Shown here: piece by piece, positions 19,087 to 20,789 of the stretch
How the letters are laid out: the number at the start of each line of letters is the position of its first letter
Numbering within the stretch: the stretch's first letter is position 1
Assembly (NCBI GenBank): GCA_943704495.1
Contig: CALSCR010001283.1
Coordinates: forward strand, 1 to 20,789
Direction of reading: 5' to 3'
Length of the DNA: 20,789 bases
DNA from: Pigoraptor chileana
Taxonomy: Eukaryota > Opisthokonta > Filasterea
The notes under the pieces: generated by a model
Seen by the model: the letters and a program-made list of their open reading frames with translations, nothing else
The model's database searches: none
Told to the model about the DNA's origin: nothing
Program-made: the position numbers and the translations under genes

Positions 19087-19229
19087 CGGCTCCCGACTGC
19101 CGCCACTCTGTCCCTCCAACAACGCCAAAACCGATTTAATAATGTATATTCCACAAACAAGTGAAGTAGAGGTTGTCGGTTCTTGTTTTAAACGTCTCAC
19201 GAGAGGTGTGCGCTAAGAATTCCGCCAAA

Positions 19230-20570
19230 ATGATGGCCGCCTCGCGACTTGAAGACCTATTTGCAGACTCCAATCTGTTTGGAGATGCGAGTGAATCTGA
19301 GGTGCGCGACAGGCACGCAAAACGACGAAGAGACGACGACGGTTTGGAGGACATTCCTGCCCTTCCACCGCCACTGTCTCCCGTGCGTAATGTAGACCTT
19401 GGTGACAACAACGACGGCTGGCGAGGGGGAGAAGATTACGGACGAGACGACAACACAAATACCGCTGAGGGGGGCGAAGGGCAGGGCGCTACTGCAACGC
19501 GGAAGGCAAGGAAGATTCGCCGCAAGTTTGACGAGCTGGTGCTCTGTGGTGGCGACGGTTTGAAGCGCATTTGGGAAGAATTCCCGAAGATTAAGTTTGA
19601 AGGGAAAGGGCGTGAGACGGCGGATATTCGGCGGCTGATGCGGTGTTACGAGGAGTGGGCACACAAAATGTTTCCTGATTACACGTTCACAGACTCAGTG
19701 GAACGCATCGAGAAGCTGGCATCGATGGGATTTGTGCGCAACTACGTCAACAGCATGCTCGACAAGGCCAAGGAGGAAGAAGCAGTCAAAGAAGAGACTG
19801 CTGCGCGGGAGGAAGAGGAGTGGGCGGATGGTCTCCACGACGATGACGACGACAGCGATGAAGGGGATGCGAGGGACGGCCCCGTGTTCATGCGCAGCAA
19901 CGCATCAGGTGCGTTTGATGCGGGCCCATCTGCAACTGTCACGCTCTCCTCGAGTGCGGTGTCGAGTGTTGGCGTTGCCAATGTCGACAACGGCGACAAC
20001 TCATCTGCAACATTGACGGACGCCCAGGCACAGGCCATCGAGGCAAAGCGTCTTGCTGCACTTGCACGCCTTGCAGAGCGCAAAGCTGCTGCCGAGAGAC
20101 AGCAGCAGGCGGCAACGGTTGTGCCGCACGTGGTCTCAGCTTCCCACGCACCTTCGATTGCTCCCACGACAGATGAATGCGTCGAAGAAGAGGAGCCGTT
20201 CGAGGATGACTACGCCGCGTTTGAGGACGCATTCGGCAGAGATCAGAAATTGCGTCAGGTGTCGTCGCTGGAGAGGCGCGCGCAGGATGATAACGGTAGT
20301 CCCAGGGGACCTGAAGCGCCTGCCGCCGTGCGAGCGAGTTTGCTGAGAGATTTTTGCGAGACGCTCTCAGAGTCGACGCAGCACGACGAGGGGAAGACAA
20401 TCGATGCGCACGAAGGTGGAAGTACACCTGCCACTCATCCGACCGACGACGAACAGCGTGCTGAGGAAGGGGTGCCGCTTGTTTTGCTTTATGCGGAGAC
20501 GCAGGCGCCCGATGTCATGGCGTCGCAGGTGGATGAAGATGGCGCCTTCGATGCGCGGGATTGGGACTGA
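19230..20570 (+). CDS. TIPIN: TIPIN/Csm3/Swi3 replication-fork protection factor
   Basis: Intronless, 446 residues, starting at the first of two adjacent ATGs (gccaaaATGATGGCC). TIPIN pairs with Timeless/Tof1 at replication forks to stabilise them, signal to the S-phase checkpoint and support sister-chromatid cohesion. The Swi3 domain lies at about residues 97–177: IRRKFDELVLCGGDGLKRI, then FPKIKFEGKGRETADIRRLM, then CYEEWAHKMFPDYTFTDSVE and RIEKLASMG. This closely follows the family pattern (KLDE…GL..L, FKGKG.E..DL, WAH.LFP…F.D.IE.IEKLG). The N-terminus is acidic and disordered with a basic patch (KRRRDDD). The long C-terminal tail is acidic and Ala/Glu-rich with an FEDDYAAFEDAF segment (animal TIPIN binds RPA through its C-terminal part; whether this segment does is a guess). 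The protein is longer than human TIPIN (about 300) because of the tails. Confidence 0.92.
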   Translation: MMAASRLEDLFADSNLFGDASESEVRDRHAKRRRDDDGLEDIPALPPPLSPVRNVDLGDNNDGWRGGEDYGRDDNTNTAEGGEGQGATATRKARKIRRKFDELVLCGGDGLKRIWEEFPKIKFEGKGRETADIRRLMRCYEEWAHKMFPDYTFTDSVERIEKLASMGFVRNYVNSMLDKAKEEEAVKEETAAREEEEWADGLHDDDDDSDEGDARDGPVFMRSNASGAFDAGPSATVTLSSSAVSSVGVANVDNGDNSSATLTDAQAQAIEAKRLAALARLAERKAAAERQQQAATVVPHVVSASHAPSIAPTTDECVEEEEPFEDDYAAFEDAFGRDQKLRQVSSLERRAQDDNGSPRGPEAPAAVRASLLRDFCETLSESTQHDEGKTIDAHEGGSTPATHPTDDEQRAEEGVPLVLLYAETQAPDVMASQVDEDGAFDARDWD

Positions 20571-20644
20571 CGAGGAATCATACTGATATTAAGTGTGGTT
20601 GCGTGCGTGTGTATGTGCGCGAGCGTTTGTACTGAGTGCGTCGA

Positions 20645-20735
20645 TTCAAAATGGTTTCTCTCTCTCTCCCTCCCTCTTGTTGGAGTCGATGGGCTTATGC
20701 CTAAGGCGTTTTGAGTACTGAAGGTCTCTCCCTCC

Positions 20736-20772
<37 letters not shown>

Positions 20773-20789
20773 TCTCCCCCCCCTCCCCC
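20645..20789 (+). repeat. CT/CA microsatellite at the window end
   Basis: Repeated (CT)n and (CCCT)n blocks near 20660–20677 and 20727–20749 are followed by (CA)n at 20750–20770 and a C-rich end. The tract lies in the 3' flank of TIPIN and may have ended the assembly here. Confidence 0.85.

Larger units (their letters stand above)
18577..19229. promoter_or_regulatory. Divergent promoter region between the IQ gene and TIPIN
   Basis: 653 bases separate the two divergent start codons. An open plus-strand frame (18527–19216) and a minus-strand frame (18691–18942) cross it, but neither has a recognisable domain or consistent start, so I treat the region as regulatory. It contains two E2F-type sites at 19047–19086, listed separately. 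Confidence 0.5.

Noticed and set aside
18527-19216. 229-codon plus-strand frame upstream of TIPIN
   Set aside because: No recognisable domain; it begins opposite the first exon of the IQ gene and runs through the E2F sites, so it is more likely promoter sequence that happens to be open.

Overview
The window looks like nuclear DNA of a unicellular eukaryote, probably one with a flagellum or cilium. I read nine genes. Five are split by GT–AG introns (18 proposed, 71–405 bases). The gene set is eukaryotic: F-box proteins, the proteasome maturation factor UMP1/POMP, the replication-fork factor TIPIN, tRNA 2'-phosphotransferase and a GPI-anchor-type surface protein. A CCDC28-like protein and a triple-IQ-motif protein hint at a cilium. 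Introns and spacers are full of TG/CA and CT microsatellites, and starts tend to sit in an A-rich context (aaaATG). The exact lineage cannot be told from this sequence. I recognised no transposon, retroelement, tRNA, rRNA or CRISPR array.

Layout. 249–1451 (+): F-box protein with sixteen near-identical 20-residue leucine-rich repeats. 2791–3702 (+): three-exon gene of the C1orf74/DUF4504 family. 4796–5926 (+): two-exon cysteine-rich secreted protein with a GPI-type C-terminus. 6243–7455 (-): UMP1/POMP in four exons. 7979–9187 (+): second F-box/LRR gene, an older and more diverged paralogue of the first. 9711–10331 (+): intronless tRNA 2'-phosphotransferase. 10814–12602 (+): six-exon CCDC28-like gene. 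13745–18576 (-): eight-exon gene for a 1209-residue protein with three IQ motifs. 19230–20570 (+): intronless TIPIN/Csm3/Swi3 gene.

The last two genes are divergent and share a 653-base spacer. That spacer carries two very good E2F-type sites 140–190 bases upstream of TIPIN, as expected for an S-phase gene. Two F-box genes (substrate adaptors of SCF ubiquitin ligases) flank a proteasome assembly factor, so ubiquitin–proteasome functions are over-represented here, although nothing shows co-regulation. The other genes look like an ordinary mix of housekeeping and cilium-type functions.

Most splice models rest on reading-frame phase agreement plus similarity to family sequences I remember. No search or transcript data was available. 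The least resolved parts are 12603–13744 (splice-like signals and short open frames with no convincing gene), 7560–7960 (competing open frames and a duplicated gene start) and 1975–2660 (a GC-rich stretch with no assignment).
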